This document shows positions 19,146 to 28,743 of a stretch of DNA of 28,743 nt, piece after piece. The notes below the pieces were generated by a model that saw only the letters and a list, made by a program, of their open reading frames with translations, was not told where the DNA came from and searched no databases. This DNA is from Thamnocephalis sphaerospora (Eukaryota; Zoopagomycota; Zoopagomycetes; Zoopagales; Sigmoideomycetaceae). Where the stretch lies: positions 1 to 28,743 of the forward strand of contig KZ992577.1 of NCBI GenBank assembly GCA_003614735.1, written 5' to 3'. The position numbers and the translations under genes were made by a program. The stretch's first letter is position 1. Each line of letters begins with the position of its first letter.

Positions 19146-22100
19146 CTACCGACACTCGCCCAGCGTGTTCTTAAGCAGGCGAATGGCCAGCTCTTGGGGA
19201 TCCATGACAATGCATTTCTCGGCAGCCCGAGCGCTATGCTCCCTTGTCTCGCCTGGAGCGCACAGTGCAATACATTCGCCATGTATTTTGCTTCTTTCGG
19301 CATCCTCCGAGTAAAGAGCCAGATGGCCACCGGCTGCGGTGATGAGTCGTTTGACTTGCACGCGCACAATGTCAATTTTCTTGGATAGATATACCGTCAA
19401 TCTGTTCATCTCTTTTCGTCTCTGGGGCTCCGTCGATTGCTCCAGGCGCTTTTGGAGAGAAAAGCCGTAGAGCTTTTCTCCTTTGCTGTCCTGCAGAACG
19501 AACGGTGCCTCACCTGCCGACATCCCATTTACACCGTGAACAGCCATGCTTGCATTAGCTCAGCGGCAGCACTAATGCGACGAGCTCTGCTTACCGACAA
19601 ACTGCTGCTCACGCTGACTCGCCAGCAGCCAGTCGGCCGTGACAATGTGCACACCACGAACTACCGCGCCGACAAACTTTTCCTTGAGGCTGATACGCTT
19701 ACAAACGAGGTGTGTGCACTGCAGCCAGTTTTCGGTGCCCTCGCCACTCAGTTGATCGATGATGTCGCGATACTGTTGCATGCGTCCGTTCAGCTTAGCT
19801 GCTGTTGCTCGCCCGCCAACTTTTGTCGTTATTGCTGCGCTTACCTTGGTCGTTTCGGAATCTTCATAATCGGCAAAGCCAATGACGATGTTGCCAAAGT
19901 GCTGCTGGTTAAGCGACACTGTGCCCAGCGCAGCCCGACTTGGGCATTGCTGAGGGGGCTCTCGGGGCTGCAACGCGGGTCTGGCTGCCACCGGTGCCGC
20001 TGGCGTGGACGTCTGCTTGGACGGCGGCATAGCAAGCGGTGTCGGTACGCGCGCCTCTACATCCATCGGATCCCATTCTGTATTGGCAATACCGTACTGA
20101 TTATCATCTGCCAAGCCCGATACTGCGGCTGCATCATGTACAAATGGCGCACTATGAATAGCAATATACAACGCAAAACGCCAGCCGTCGACCGCCACAG
20201 TCAGCCAGTTGTTGCAGGACTCTGGCCTGCTGTAGTGTGGTCGACTTACGTAGTGCCGCCGGCAGGATTTCCCGCAGAGTTGAGGGACGGCTGCTGCGAG
20301 GCGCACGCATGCGATTTGGCCGCATGCAACGAGCTCGCGTACGCTGAATTGGTTTTTCGCGCACTTCGACGCACATTGCGCAGCGCTGCGTTTTCGCGCA
20401 CTGCACGCACGGGTGGCGTTGTCGTAGAATAATGGTAGCGCACGCCTGATTTTCGCTGCTGCATGCTTGACGTGCGTCCCTGGGTGCTTCGAGCTTGACT
20501 CTTTCCCAATTGCGTAGCACTTTTGGTGCGCAAAGCCTGACTCGGTGTGTTCTGGGTCCCTGCACGTGTGCCGCGCCTTTCCTTTCCTTTCTCTGGCGCT
20601 TGTGTAAGCGACTTCGTATTTGCACTCGCGAGCTGTGCGCTGGACACACGTGGCAGATTACGTGCGCGCTCTTTGCCACTAAGCACCGGCGGTACGTCGT
20701 TATCGTCCGCAGCCGAATCAATGTCGCTCTCCTCGCTGAACCGCCCATACACTGGCTGGTCATCTTCAGCGTGATAATCGGCATGTGGCGACTCTCGATC
20801 GTTTGGCATTGCACCACCATCGCCATATGCGCGGGAAGACGGCGGTTCGTCGCCGCTCGCCGTTGGACTCACTCTTGGCGTGGGCTGACCCCTGCGCGTG
20901 CGGTTTGCATCGCCAGACTGCGGCTGCGTACTGCCCACGACAATATTGTTGGCCACCACCGGCCGGTACCGCGATGAACTCGATCTGCTCCGTTCTATCG
21001 CCTGCAACGTTTGGCGCCGGTGGTCCTCGCCGCCAAACAGCCGGCGTGACCGCTCTGACCGCGCACTGGCCGTGGTCAGACCGGTGTTTGCTCGTTCCAG
21101 CATCAGATACTGTGCTCCCACCATGGACAAATACGAGTCGATCGTTGCCATCGCTGCCGCTTCCTCCTCCTCCGTTTGCCAGGTCTGTTCGCCGTGCAGC
21201 AGCCGCTCTCCTTTCTTGTGCACAATCTTCTTTTGACGTCGCAAAAAGGCCATCTGTGCCGTTTCGTGCCTGCCTGGTAGCAGCACCTTGAAGGGCAGCT
21301 TGGTGTTGTCCATGTGCACATTGCTAGACTCTTTCCAGTCGGCATCAGCAATCGACAGGGTCGTATTGTTGGTCATGGTGCCCGCTGTCGTGTCATAGTC
21401 GGTGGTTGCGCTGGCGTCCTGACCGGCAATGTGACCGGTCGAATTGCCCGACTCGGCATCAGACCAGTCGGTGGTCTCTATGGCATTCTGCCATTCCAGA
21501 ATTCTGTCCTGCTTGGCTCCTATATCGCAGTAGTCATAGATGAGGCTGTGCTCCATCAGCGTGATCTGCTGCGTAGCCGTTTCTCTGGACTGTACTTCTG
21601 TATGGCTCGATTTGTGCGTGCGCGATGGATCAGAAGCAAACTGCCGTGTGCCCGTTCCACTTCCGCTGGGCGGCTTGTTCCGAGTCAGCGTCTCTTTTTC
21701 CTCTGGCGTCGGCTTGGGCAGGGGCACAGGACTCGGCTTACTGCCTGGCTGTTCGGTCGGTTTGGGTGCTTTAGCAACGCGCTGTACTAGATTCGGCGTC
21801 AAGCGCGGCAGGTTGGACGTCAAGAGTGCGGGTGCACGGCGAGCATGCTGACCGTCGTGCCTTGGCAGCGCGTGCTGGCGTGCTGGACACGGCACCGGCA
21901 CTGCTACGCCCGCGCTGCTATCATTGCTAAGCGCGGCCGGCTTTATCCATTCTGCGGTCCCGTCTGATGCGCCGTCGCGATCGTCATCACCAGGGAGCGT
22001 TAGTGTGGAGGCTAGCGATAACTGATCAGGCTGCGTTGGCGAGTCGTCAAAGTGCGCTCCCACCGTAGACAGCTGTGGTGAAAGGCGCTGGGTTGGCCCC

Positions 22101-23331
22101 TGCCCGATGCACAGAATCTCGGTTGCGGTTGATCCCATGCTAGACTGCGAATCAAACACAACGATGGGCGACTGTTGCTGCGACTGCTCCGGCGTGCTAG
22201 GCAGAGGAATGGTGGTGCCACCGTCCAAATAGGCGACCGTCTCCTGGCTGAGATTCATCACCACAAAGCTCTGGCTCTGGCTGATCAAGCCGCTATGGCG
22301 ACTACCTGTCGACGGCTTCACCAATGTCTTTGCAGCGCGTGTCGGCTTTTGTCCCAGCTTTGGCGCAATCAGCCTTCGCGGCGAACCGGAAGGCAGTGTA
22401 GCTTGTGCTGTTTGTGCATCATCTGCCGGCAAGCATGCCGACTCTAGCGGTATCTCTCTGTCTTTGGGCGCGCTGGGCATAATGGCCGTGCCAGTATCGC
22501 TCTCCGTAGGCGATGAAGAGGGAAGCGAATCGGGCGCCAGCACATGACTACCACTTTGAGGCAGTTGCACTGGCGTAGCACTAGCACGACTAGAGCCACC
22601 GCTTGTGTGGCCCAGTGTACGCGATGCTTGCGCCTCCAGAATGCCCTTTAGTATGTTTGTAGCCTGTTGCGACTGTTGCAGATGGTTTAGACACGGTTAG
22701 CACACTGCCGAATCAGCTCAGCCTTGCATGACACACACCTGCATCTTATGCAAGGTCTCCCTGCCATCCGTAAGCGACTGAATGAGGCAGCTGATGGGAC
22801 CAAAGCGAACAAGTTCAATTGGCCGAAGCACATGCTTGCAGAATGGCGTTACAAAGTCTGCCATGGCATCGATAAAGGTGCCTTCTTTGAAGCCAAAATC
22901 CACCAGAAATACCGTGCCCCCGTTGAACTCTGCAGTGATGTGTGTGTACACGGTCAGTGTCGCGTGTTTTGGCCAGCTGTGCCCATGTCTTACCTATATA
23001 CGCGTGGCAAGGCGTATATCTGCGATAGGGCAGGTTCACGTAAGAGCTGTTGCACAGATCTTCTTCGCTCAGTCCTGCGCGATCGGCGTCGTACGGCGCA
23101 ATGTCGATTGTCTGGCTGCTGTCCAGTGACGCCGACTCGCCCATGCTGCCGATGAGGTTGTATCCGTTGTAGAGCGGTAACGATACACGCGCCGAGTTGT
23201 CCGTGTTGAGCACATGGAGCGTGCCGACGCGCTAACCGCGACACATCATCAGCACCGATCGCTGCGACACAAAACGGAACACGATGCACGATGCTTACCC
23301 GAGGCTTGTGCATAGCCGCGTCGAATGCCAT
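19146..23331 (-). CDS. MDC1/Mdb1-like DNA-damage mediator: FHA, long disordered region, tandem BRCT
   Basis: Exons (descending) are 23331-23299, 23231-22994, 22929-22739, 22672-20250, 20151-19595 and 19513-19146, giving 1269 residues. Residues about 12-150 form an FHA domain: VGTLHVLNTDNSARVSLPL, YNLIGS, then LPYRRYTPCHAYIEFNGG and FGFKEGTFID. The layout matches the MDC1 FHA domain. A long low-complexity region follows, with about 17 SQ/TQ sites in two clusters and one more ordered, helical, charged block (21085-21310). The end carries two BRCT repeats: first about residues 1040-1147 (THLVCKRISLKEKF, VHIVTADWLLASQ) and second from about 1150 (FVLQDSKGEKLYGFSLQKRL, as in the MDC1 linker and second BRCT). 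MDC1 and fission-yeast Mdb1 bind gamma-H2A(X) through BRCT repeats and recruit repair factors; the same role here is inference. The acceptor of intron 4 (20152) has an alternative at a CAG 27 bases on. Confidence 0.85.
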
Positions 23332-23932
23332 GGTGTTACTACGGGATGCGCACGCGAGCGCGCGTGCGCCTCATGCACCAGACCCAGTACGGCGGCGACC
23401 AAGCCAACGCTGGCTGGCAGGGCAGTGCGCAGGGATGGCGTTAGCGGCGGTCACAATGGGGCCGGGCGACAGCACCCCATGAGGGCAGGGCCCATCCACC
23501 GTGTGCGCAACATGCCATTTCGATGACATTGGCCGTCGCTGGGATGCCTACCGTGTGACGGTGCCTGCTGATTGCACGCGTCCAGAGTAGCGCGCACACA
23601 GTACGCTGGCTTGGCAGAAGGTGCAGCGAGTGTGGCGCGCGTGTAGACGGCGCACAGCTGTACACGTAGGCGAAAAACGGGTGATGAGAAAACACACACA
23701 CGCACACTACAAACACGAAATACAGCCACAAAGAGGGAGAGCGAGACAAAGGCAGGGAGAGCGCGTAGACGGTGCAGGAGCAGACCGCGGACAAGGCCGT
23801 CAGCGCGGAAGCGAAAAGAAGAAATAACGCACGCGCGACGTCAAGGAGCAGCAAGTGTGGCGGGCGACGTGGAGTGGGTGATGCGGCGAAACGGCCACTA
23901 TAAACTGCCACGGCAAGTGTCACACACGTGTC

Positions 23933-23963
23933 CACACACACACACACACGCACGCACACACAC
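23933..23963 (+). repeat. (CA)n microsatellite, imperfect
   Basis: A CA-dinucleotide run interrupted by CG steps, within a wider CA-rich stretch from about 23690. Confidence 0.8.
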
Positions 23964-23987
23964 GACCAGGGAACGCAAACAGACCAG

Positions 23988-23997
23988 ATATATATAT
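23988..23997 (+). repeat. Short TA run
   Basis: Ten bases of alternating AT beside the CA repeat. It could act as a TATA element, but it is more than 600 bases from the MDC1-like start codon. Confidence 0.5.
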
Positions 23998-24058
23998 TGC
24001 GCTGGCGCCTAAAGAGCAAGAAAAAGCAAAGTAAGGAGGATACGCTTGTGTGGGCCAG

Positions 24059-25420
24059 CTAAGCATGACGAGAACAGCGCCGAGAGCGACGCGGCGGCGA
24101 GGGTAGCGGCGGCGTGGCTGTGGTTGCAGCCTGGTTGCGATGCTGCTGCTCGCGTGCTGCCAAGCGAGCTGACCGTCGTAACACCGGCGATACAGTCGTT
24201 GGCGACGGCGTTGTCTCTGGCAAAGTGGAGGGTGGCGACGGAGTAGCAGGTGCCGGCGTAGCAGGCTGCTTGGCCGTGTGTGTTGGCGCTGGACAATGTT
24301 CCGGCGTGGCAACCACCTGAGCCAGCCGCTCAACCAGCCGGACACGCGCAGGGACGTCGATGCGTGCCAATGGTCGTCGCATAGGCCGAGACGTCGACGC
24401 CGGCGACTGGGTGCATGCAGGCTGCGTTAGCCACCAACCGCCTTGCAGCAGCGTGCTACCGGTGCTTACCTCGTGTAGCATTGGCGGCATCCGTACGATG
24501 CGATGCATTTGCGAATGCGTCGGCGTGCCATCGTTGACGATCATTGGATCAACATAGTTGGTGTAGGCTTCTGTGACGTCGGCCAGCGGAAAGACCGGCC
24601 ATTGTCGCAGTGAAGGTGGTGGCCGCGCGGCCTGCTTGCCCTTGGTCCTAGGCGGCGCCGTAGACTTGCTCTTATTGTGTTGCTGTGAGGTATACACACC
24701 TCGCGCAGCATCGTAGTTTTCCTTGTCCGGGTCCACGAGATGGCGGCGGGCCAAAGTTGCATGCTTTGATGCTTGCGTGCTCGCGACAGGCTGGCGTGCA
24801 AGGTTTGCGTTGGACGCGACAATCCGCGCATGTGTGGTGGGTCCGGCCTGCGGACGCGTTCCCAGCGGTCTCGGTCGTCTTGCTGCCGCCTCGGGACGGA
24901 TCGTCGCCGCGACAGACGGCCGATCGACTCTTGCAGGTGCCAAGGGCCGAGCACCTCGAACGCCACCACTTCGTGGCACCATGGCATTTTCATCGTTCAG
25001 GCTTGCTTGCCGCGAGACAGCAACCGATGCGGTCACGACGGTGCTACTCGACGTCTTGACCATCGCGGTTGTTTTGACGGTAGTGCGTTTGCGCTTGCTT
25101 GTGGTAGACACGCTAGCGTTGGCGTTCTTTTCGCCTAGTGCAACACGCGCTACAAGCGGCTTTGCTTTGCCGGACGCGTGTTCCGATCGCGTGCTATGTT
25201 CCCGCAGTGGAGCACGCTTTTGCGCGACATGAACAGGCGGCGGCCTATTTTCACAGCGAGCCTGCATGACTTGGAGCGGCCGACGCATGGCTGGCGCGTT
25301 GTTTTCGCTTGCCGTGGCGGCAGCGGTCGTCGTATCGTCATCCTGATCGGCTGCCGGATCGGCAAATACCGTAAAAGCAGCGCGGCGCTTTGGTATCGGC
25401 GGCTGGACATGGCGCGACAT
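24059..25420 (-). CDS. Disordered basic protein with KEN box and D-box-like motif (candidate APC/C substrate)
   Basis: Exons (descending) are 25420-24470 and 24406-24059, giving 432 residues. The intron (24407-24469) is 63 bases, in frame and without stop, but has GTAAGC, GCTAAC and CACCCAG signals; unspliced, the protein would have 453 residues. The start is the first ATG of the frame, which stays open upstream only without ATG. The sequence is rich in Ala, Pro, Arg, Thr and Ser and looks mostly disordered. Degradation motifs are visible: KEN at 233-235 (DPDKENYD), a D-box-like RVALGEKNAN at 92-101 (like the cyclin RxALGxxxN with the Asn shifted), and RRPLQVM at 46-52. The block around LRQWPVFPLADVTEAY may be ordered. 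No cyclin box and no clear separase-binding motif is seen. It could be a securin-like or other cell-cycle protein; the family is not recognised. Confidence 0.72.
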   Translation of the reverse strand: MSRHVQPPIPKRRAAFTVFADPAADQDDDTTTAAATASENNAPAMRRPLQVMQARCENRPPPVHVAQKRAPLREHSTRSEHASGKAKPLVARVALGEKNANASVSTTSKRKRTTVKTTAMVKTSSSTVVTASVAVSRQASLNDENAMVPRSGGVRGARPLAPARVDRPSVAATIRPEAAARRPRPLGTRPQAGPTTHARIVASNANLARQPVASTQASKHATLARRHLVDPDKENYDAARGVYTSQQHNKSKSTAPPRTKGKQAARPPPSLRQWPVFPLADVTEAYTNYVDPMIVNDGTPTHSQMHRIVRMPPMLHEVSTGSTLLQGGWWLTQPACTQSPASTSRPMRRPLARIDVPARVRLVERLAQVVATPEHCPAPTHTAKQPATPAPATPSPPSTLPETTPSPTTVSPVLRRSARLAAREQQHRNQAATTATPPLPSPPRRSRRCSRHA

Positions 25421-26228
25421 GTTGGCCTGCGACACCGCGCTTGCCGTCAGCTTGGCCAGCGGGGACGTACACGTTACGCCAACCCACGCGTCAATACACA
25501 CGTACGGCCCACCTGTGGCAGCAGCGCCGGCTGCTCTAGGCAGAATCCCAGCTTCAGTGGCAGTAGCAGACGGTAGTAGCTTGAGCAGAACGTGCACTCG
25601 CCTTGTGTGGCACTGGAGACAAGACGCGTGCTAGGTAAGCAGAACAGGCAGGTGATAAACAAGGTAAGCGGAGCAGCTCGGAGCGTGTGTCCGCCGTCGC
25701 CTCCGCTACTTGTAGCTACGCACGGTAACACGCACGCCCAGGCAATACGTTGTATCCGGGCGTATGCACAAGAAACGCTCGGCAGGCTAGACGCAAGCGA
25801 GCGGTGGACGGTGCGGCGGAAAGAGACTGACGAGCAAGGAGCAGCCTGTGCCAACACGCGCGAACCATAACAAATGGCGACGGCGACCGCCAGCCACAAA
25901 GGCAGCCACCACCCCTGGTGATCGGACTGTTTTTCGCCATGCTGCGACCATGGATGCTGAGCAGGCCGACAGCGACGGCAACGACGGCAGTGTAGGCATG
26001 CATTTGTCAGCAGTGTCCACGGCTGCTACGAAACATTGGACTGCCTACTGCGCTGTGCAGCTGCCAAGCGGTGAAGCACGGCTGGCCTTCGTGCGTCATC
26101 ATCATCATCCTCATCAGCGGCATCATCGCCGTCGACGTGTGCTCTCCCAGTGTACCACTTGTTCATCACCACGACAGCCACCGTCACCACATCTTGCTCA
26201 TCGCATCACCTGTGCTATTCCTACTGCT
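25421..26228. other. Divergent promoter region between KEN-box gene and DDI1
   Basis: The two start codons lie 808 bases apart, head to head, so regulatory elements may be shared. On the plus strand a frame continuous with DDI1 stays open from 25848, with in-frame ATGs at 25848 and 25950. It would encode a 93-residue extension (from 25950) with a His/Arg-rich run. I take it as leader, not coding. Confidence 0.4.
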
Positions 26229-28037
26229 ATGCCAGTCACCGTCATCACACCGGACGGCCAGCTGCACGCGCTGGAGCTGGAACCAGGCACCACGGTGGAA
26301 GCCCTAAAGTGGGTGGTGCAGGCTGAGGTGAGCAGGCCAGCGTGCTCGACCGCGCGCGATGACCACGGCTGACCTGGTGCACGTGGGGCAGACGGACATT
26401 CCACCCGAAGAACAGCGACTCCTGCATAACGGGCAGCACCTGAGCAATCCGACCAAGACGCTGCGCGAGCTGGGTATTGGTCACGATGATATCATCATGC
26501 TGGAACGGGCACGTCCCGCGGCACCGCCAGCGACCAGTGCACCTGGGGATGCCCGCGCGCGGCGAACGCTCGATCCAGAGACCATGCGCCAGCACGTCCT
26601 TGGTGATGCGCGTCTAATGCAGCAGCTACGCGAAGTAGGTCGCCACGCACAGGGCGTACACGACAATGCGCGTATACTGATGGTCATTGTGGGCGCTGTG
26701 TAGGCACAACCAGAACTTGCTCAGGCCGCCACCGATGATCCACAGCGGTTTGCGCAGCTTGTCAATGATCTGGAACGGCAACGACAACAGGCAGCAGCAG
26801 CTCGGATACGCGAAGTGGTAGGTCAGTCCAGCACACTAGCAGATGCATAGCATTAACGATGGTGGTGATTGCGGCAGGAAACACTCAATGCGGACCCGTT
26901 TGATGTAGAAGCGCAGCGGCGCATTGAGGAAGCCATTCGGCAAGAGAACGTCATGGCCAACATGGAAGCTGCGCTCGAGTTTAACCCAGAGGCATTTGGC
27001 TCGGTGCGTGACGTGTGCATACACTGCAAAGGCTAGGCTGTCACTTACTGTAGCTGGGCGAATGACAGGTGCATATGCTCTATGTCAACGCCGAAGTGAA
27101 TGGCCATCCCATCAAGGCATTCGTCGATTCGGGTGCACAGGTGACCATCAGTAAGTGACGCAGTGGCAGTAGCATTGGCATAGCCCATATATGCTCCTTG
27201 ACCTGTGATATATGCTCACCATGCATCGTTTGATACGCCGTAGTGAGCCCTGAATGTGCCGAAGCATGCGGGTAAGTAGCGGCAGTGTAAATAGGCTGAG
27301 CAGTGGTCGTGTGCCATGCCCTAACTTGTGTGCATATATATGCGCCAGGCTTATGCGTCTGCTGGACAAGCGGTTTGCCGGTGTTGCCAAGGGTGTTGGC
27401 ACGGCCAAGATCCTTGGACGCATTCACTCGGCGCAGATTCGCCTGGGATCTGACCTCTTTCTGCCGTGCTCCTTTGCCATCATGGAGGGCAAAAAGGTGG
27501 AGTTGCTATTTGGCCTGGATATGCTCAAGCGGCACCAGGTGTGTGTTCATCGGGCTATCGCCATGGGCGGGAATCTTGCCGGCTAATGCGCTCTGGTAGG
27601 CATGCATCGATTTGGGCAAGAATGCGCTTGTGATTGCTGGCCGCGAGATTCCATTCCTATCCGAGCACGAGATACCAGATAGTGTGCGGTTTGACGCTAG
27701 CGAGGAGGAACTGCTAGCCAGTGCTGGTGGCGCAGCCAAGGGTAAGCATGCGGAGAAAAGTGCAAGTATACGACCGCAAGTCAACGTCTAACGGCAATTC
27801 ACAGACGCAGCAACAAGTACAGCGGGCGCCGCATCCAGCAGCACGTCGAGTGCGCCGCCATCTGCGCCTGCGCCTGCGCCTGCAACACCAGCCACATCAG
27901 ACGCACGCCCTGCCCACGATGAGGGAAAGATTGCAGCACTAACGGCGCTTGGTGTCACCCGTGAGCAGGCCATTGCCGCACTCAACGCCTGTCACGGCAA
28001 CGCTGAGCTGGCAGCGGGCATGCTCTTTTCCATGTAG
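26229..28037 (+). CDS. DDI1: Ddi1: ubiquitin-like / aspartic protease / UBA shuttle protein
   Basis: Ddi1 is a host protein that brings ubiquitinated proteins to the proteasome and cuts some of them with a retroviral-type aspartic protease fold. Exons are 26229-26327, 26392-26634, 26704-26817, 26878-27003, 27069-27150, 27244-27271, 27349-27538, 27600-27741 and 27805-28037, giving 418 residues, close to yeast Ddi1 (428). The ubiquitin-like domain covers about 1-75. A helical region contains [20 protein letters not shown]. The protease domain has the active-site motif VDSGAQVTI (Asp214), then [19 protein letters not shown] and [14 protein letters not shown]; it looks intact. A Ser/Ala/Pro linker leads to a C-terminal UBA domain of about 38 residues ([27 protein letters not shown]). 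Exon 6 is only 28 bases. The intron 3 donor may be three bases earlier (26815), removing one Val. The start was chosen because family members begin right at the ubiquitin-like fold. Confidence 0.96.
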
Positions 28038-28487
28038 GGCCCACCCTCCTTCCTTGGCGACCGACGGTGCACCGTATCCTGGCCGATGGTCACCACAAAA
28101 GTAATAATACGCGCATGTGCATAAGTGCGCTGCATGCCAGCACAAGTTCGGTACGCCCGGGGTCGATCCTGCTTTTCGGTGGTTGGGTCTGCGGCGGATG
28201 GCGTTGCGCCAGGTGCCATTGCTGGCGACCTCAGCCGCACCTGGCCAGTGCATATGTGTGAGTGTGAGAGATGGGCGACGGCGTTGCCCAGTCACCGCCA
28301 CGCGCAAGCACCGTCTGAGCTTCTTCCTCTTCTTCCCCACCTGCCGCGACGACGACGCTTCTTTCACGGCTGCTTCCGCGGTCTATTCGGCGCACGCTTT
28401 CCGCCCGTACGACGACGTTGTTTGAACCGCGTGTTTGCCAGGTACCGACCGACTGCCGTGCCTAGTCACAGCGTCACATCTACGCTC

Positions 28488-28521
<34 letters not shown>

Positions 28522-28743
28522 CACTCGCTCGCTTGCTCGCTCTCATTCGCACACTCTCACACTCGCTTGCACACTTGCCTGCTTGTCGGTTTCCTTTGCA
28601 CTGTCTGCTCATCCTCGGTCCGCTGTGCTCGCGCGCATACAGTCGTTCACGCATACACGCATACTTGCACTCACACGCGCACTTACGCACGCATTCGGGT
28701 GTCTGCAACCAGGGCAGCGCCGTCGCCACACGCGACCCGCTTT
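28038..28743. other. Downstream region with simple repeats, to window end
   Basis: I see no gene. The last 250 bases are dominated by CT, CTCG and CACGC-type low-complexity sequence. They could be the promoter or leader of a gene beyond the window. Confidence 0.4.
28490..28518 (+). repeat. (CT)14 microsatellite with degenerate CT/CG flank
   Basis: An uninterrupted CT run of 29 bases, followed to about 28600 by CTCG, CTTG and CACT variations on the same theme. Confidence 0.9.

Larger units (their letters stand above)
23332..24058. other. Spacer between the MDC1-like and KEN-box genes
   Basis: This is the promoter of the MDC1-like gene and the 3' flank of the KEN-box gene, both on the minus strand. 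It contains CA/CG-rich simple sequence and a short TA run. Open frames on both strands are of low complexity and are not called. Confidence 0.45.

Noticed and set aside
19437-20432. 331-codon open frame on the plus strand
   Set aside because: It is the antisense shadow of the BRCT exons of the MDC1-like gene and has no motif of its own.
23690-23963. CA-rich stretch considered as a tandem-repeat gene or telomere-like array
   Set aside because: The units are irregular dinucleotides mixed with CG, without a fixed repeat unit or spacer; it is plain simple sequence.
27069-27538. Retroviral-type protease domain as a sign of an integrated element
   Set aside because: It is the normal internal domain of the host gene DDI1, framed by the ubiquitin-like and UBA domains and interrupted by host introns. 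No other virus-like part or terminal repeat is present.
28117-28425. 102-codon plus-strand frame after DDI1
   Set aside because: It is low-complexity and without motif, in a region dominated by simple repeats; more likely flank or leader sequence.

Overview
The window is nuclear DNA from a fungus with a compact, intron-rich genome. Evidence: a fungalysin (M36) metalloprotease, a fungal-type PAQR/Izh receptor, a DDI1 gene, genes only a few hundred bases apart on both strands, and about 38 short introns (46-98 bases) with GT-AG borders and a recurring GCTAAY branch-point sequence 12-30 bases before the acceptor. No rRNA, tRNA, transposon, integrated virus copy or CRISPR array was seen. The lineage cannot be fixed by eye. 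The secreted kinase-like family and the MDC1-like FHA/BRCT protein make an early-diverging fungus (for example Zoopagomycota) my best guess, and this is inference only.

Layout, left to right: secreted fungalysin (296-2335 +, intronless); SAM-dependent methyltransferase (2898-4025 +, 4 exons); 4-coumarate-CoA-ligase-like acyl-CoA synthetase with a probable peroxisomal signal (4614-6432 +, 3 exons); secreted pseudokinase (6566-7897 -, 4 exons); cytochrome P450 (9404-11498 +, 11 exons); decayed relative of the pseudokinase (12228 to about 12720 -); cysteine-free secreted Gly/Ser/Thr/Asn-rich protein (13085-14320 -); probable further pseudokinase relic (about 14835-14950 -); PAQR/Izh receptor (15269-16603 -, 3 exons); nitronate monooxygenase (17326-18670 +, 5 exons); a 1269-residue FHA/disordered/tandem-BRCT protein resembling MDC1/Mdb1 (19146-23331 -, 6 exons); a disordered KEN-box/D-box protein (24059-25420 -, 2 exons); and DDI1 (26229-28037 +, 9 exons). 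The last 0.7 kb is repeat-rich and non-coding as far as I can tell.

Two themes stand out. The left half looks accessory: secreted protease, methyltransferase, acyl-CoA ligase, P450, secreted pseudokinase with dead copies, and an orphan secreted protein. This is the kind of gene content seen in regions for interaction with hosts or for small-molecule metabolism. The right half is a genome-maintenance neighbourhood: an MDC1-like damage mediator, a candidate APC/C substrate and DDI1, the last two head to head. All exon borders below were worked out by reading-frame continuity, splice signals and family motifs; none was tested against transcripts.
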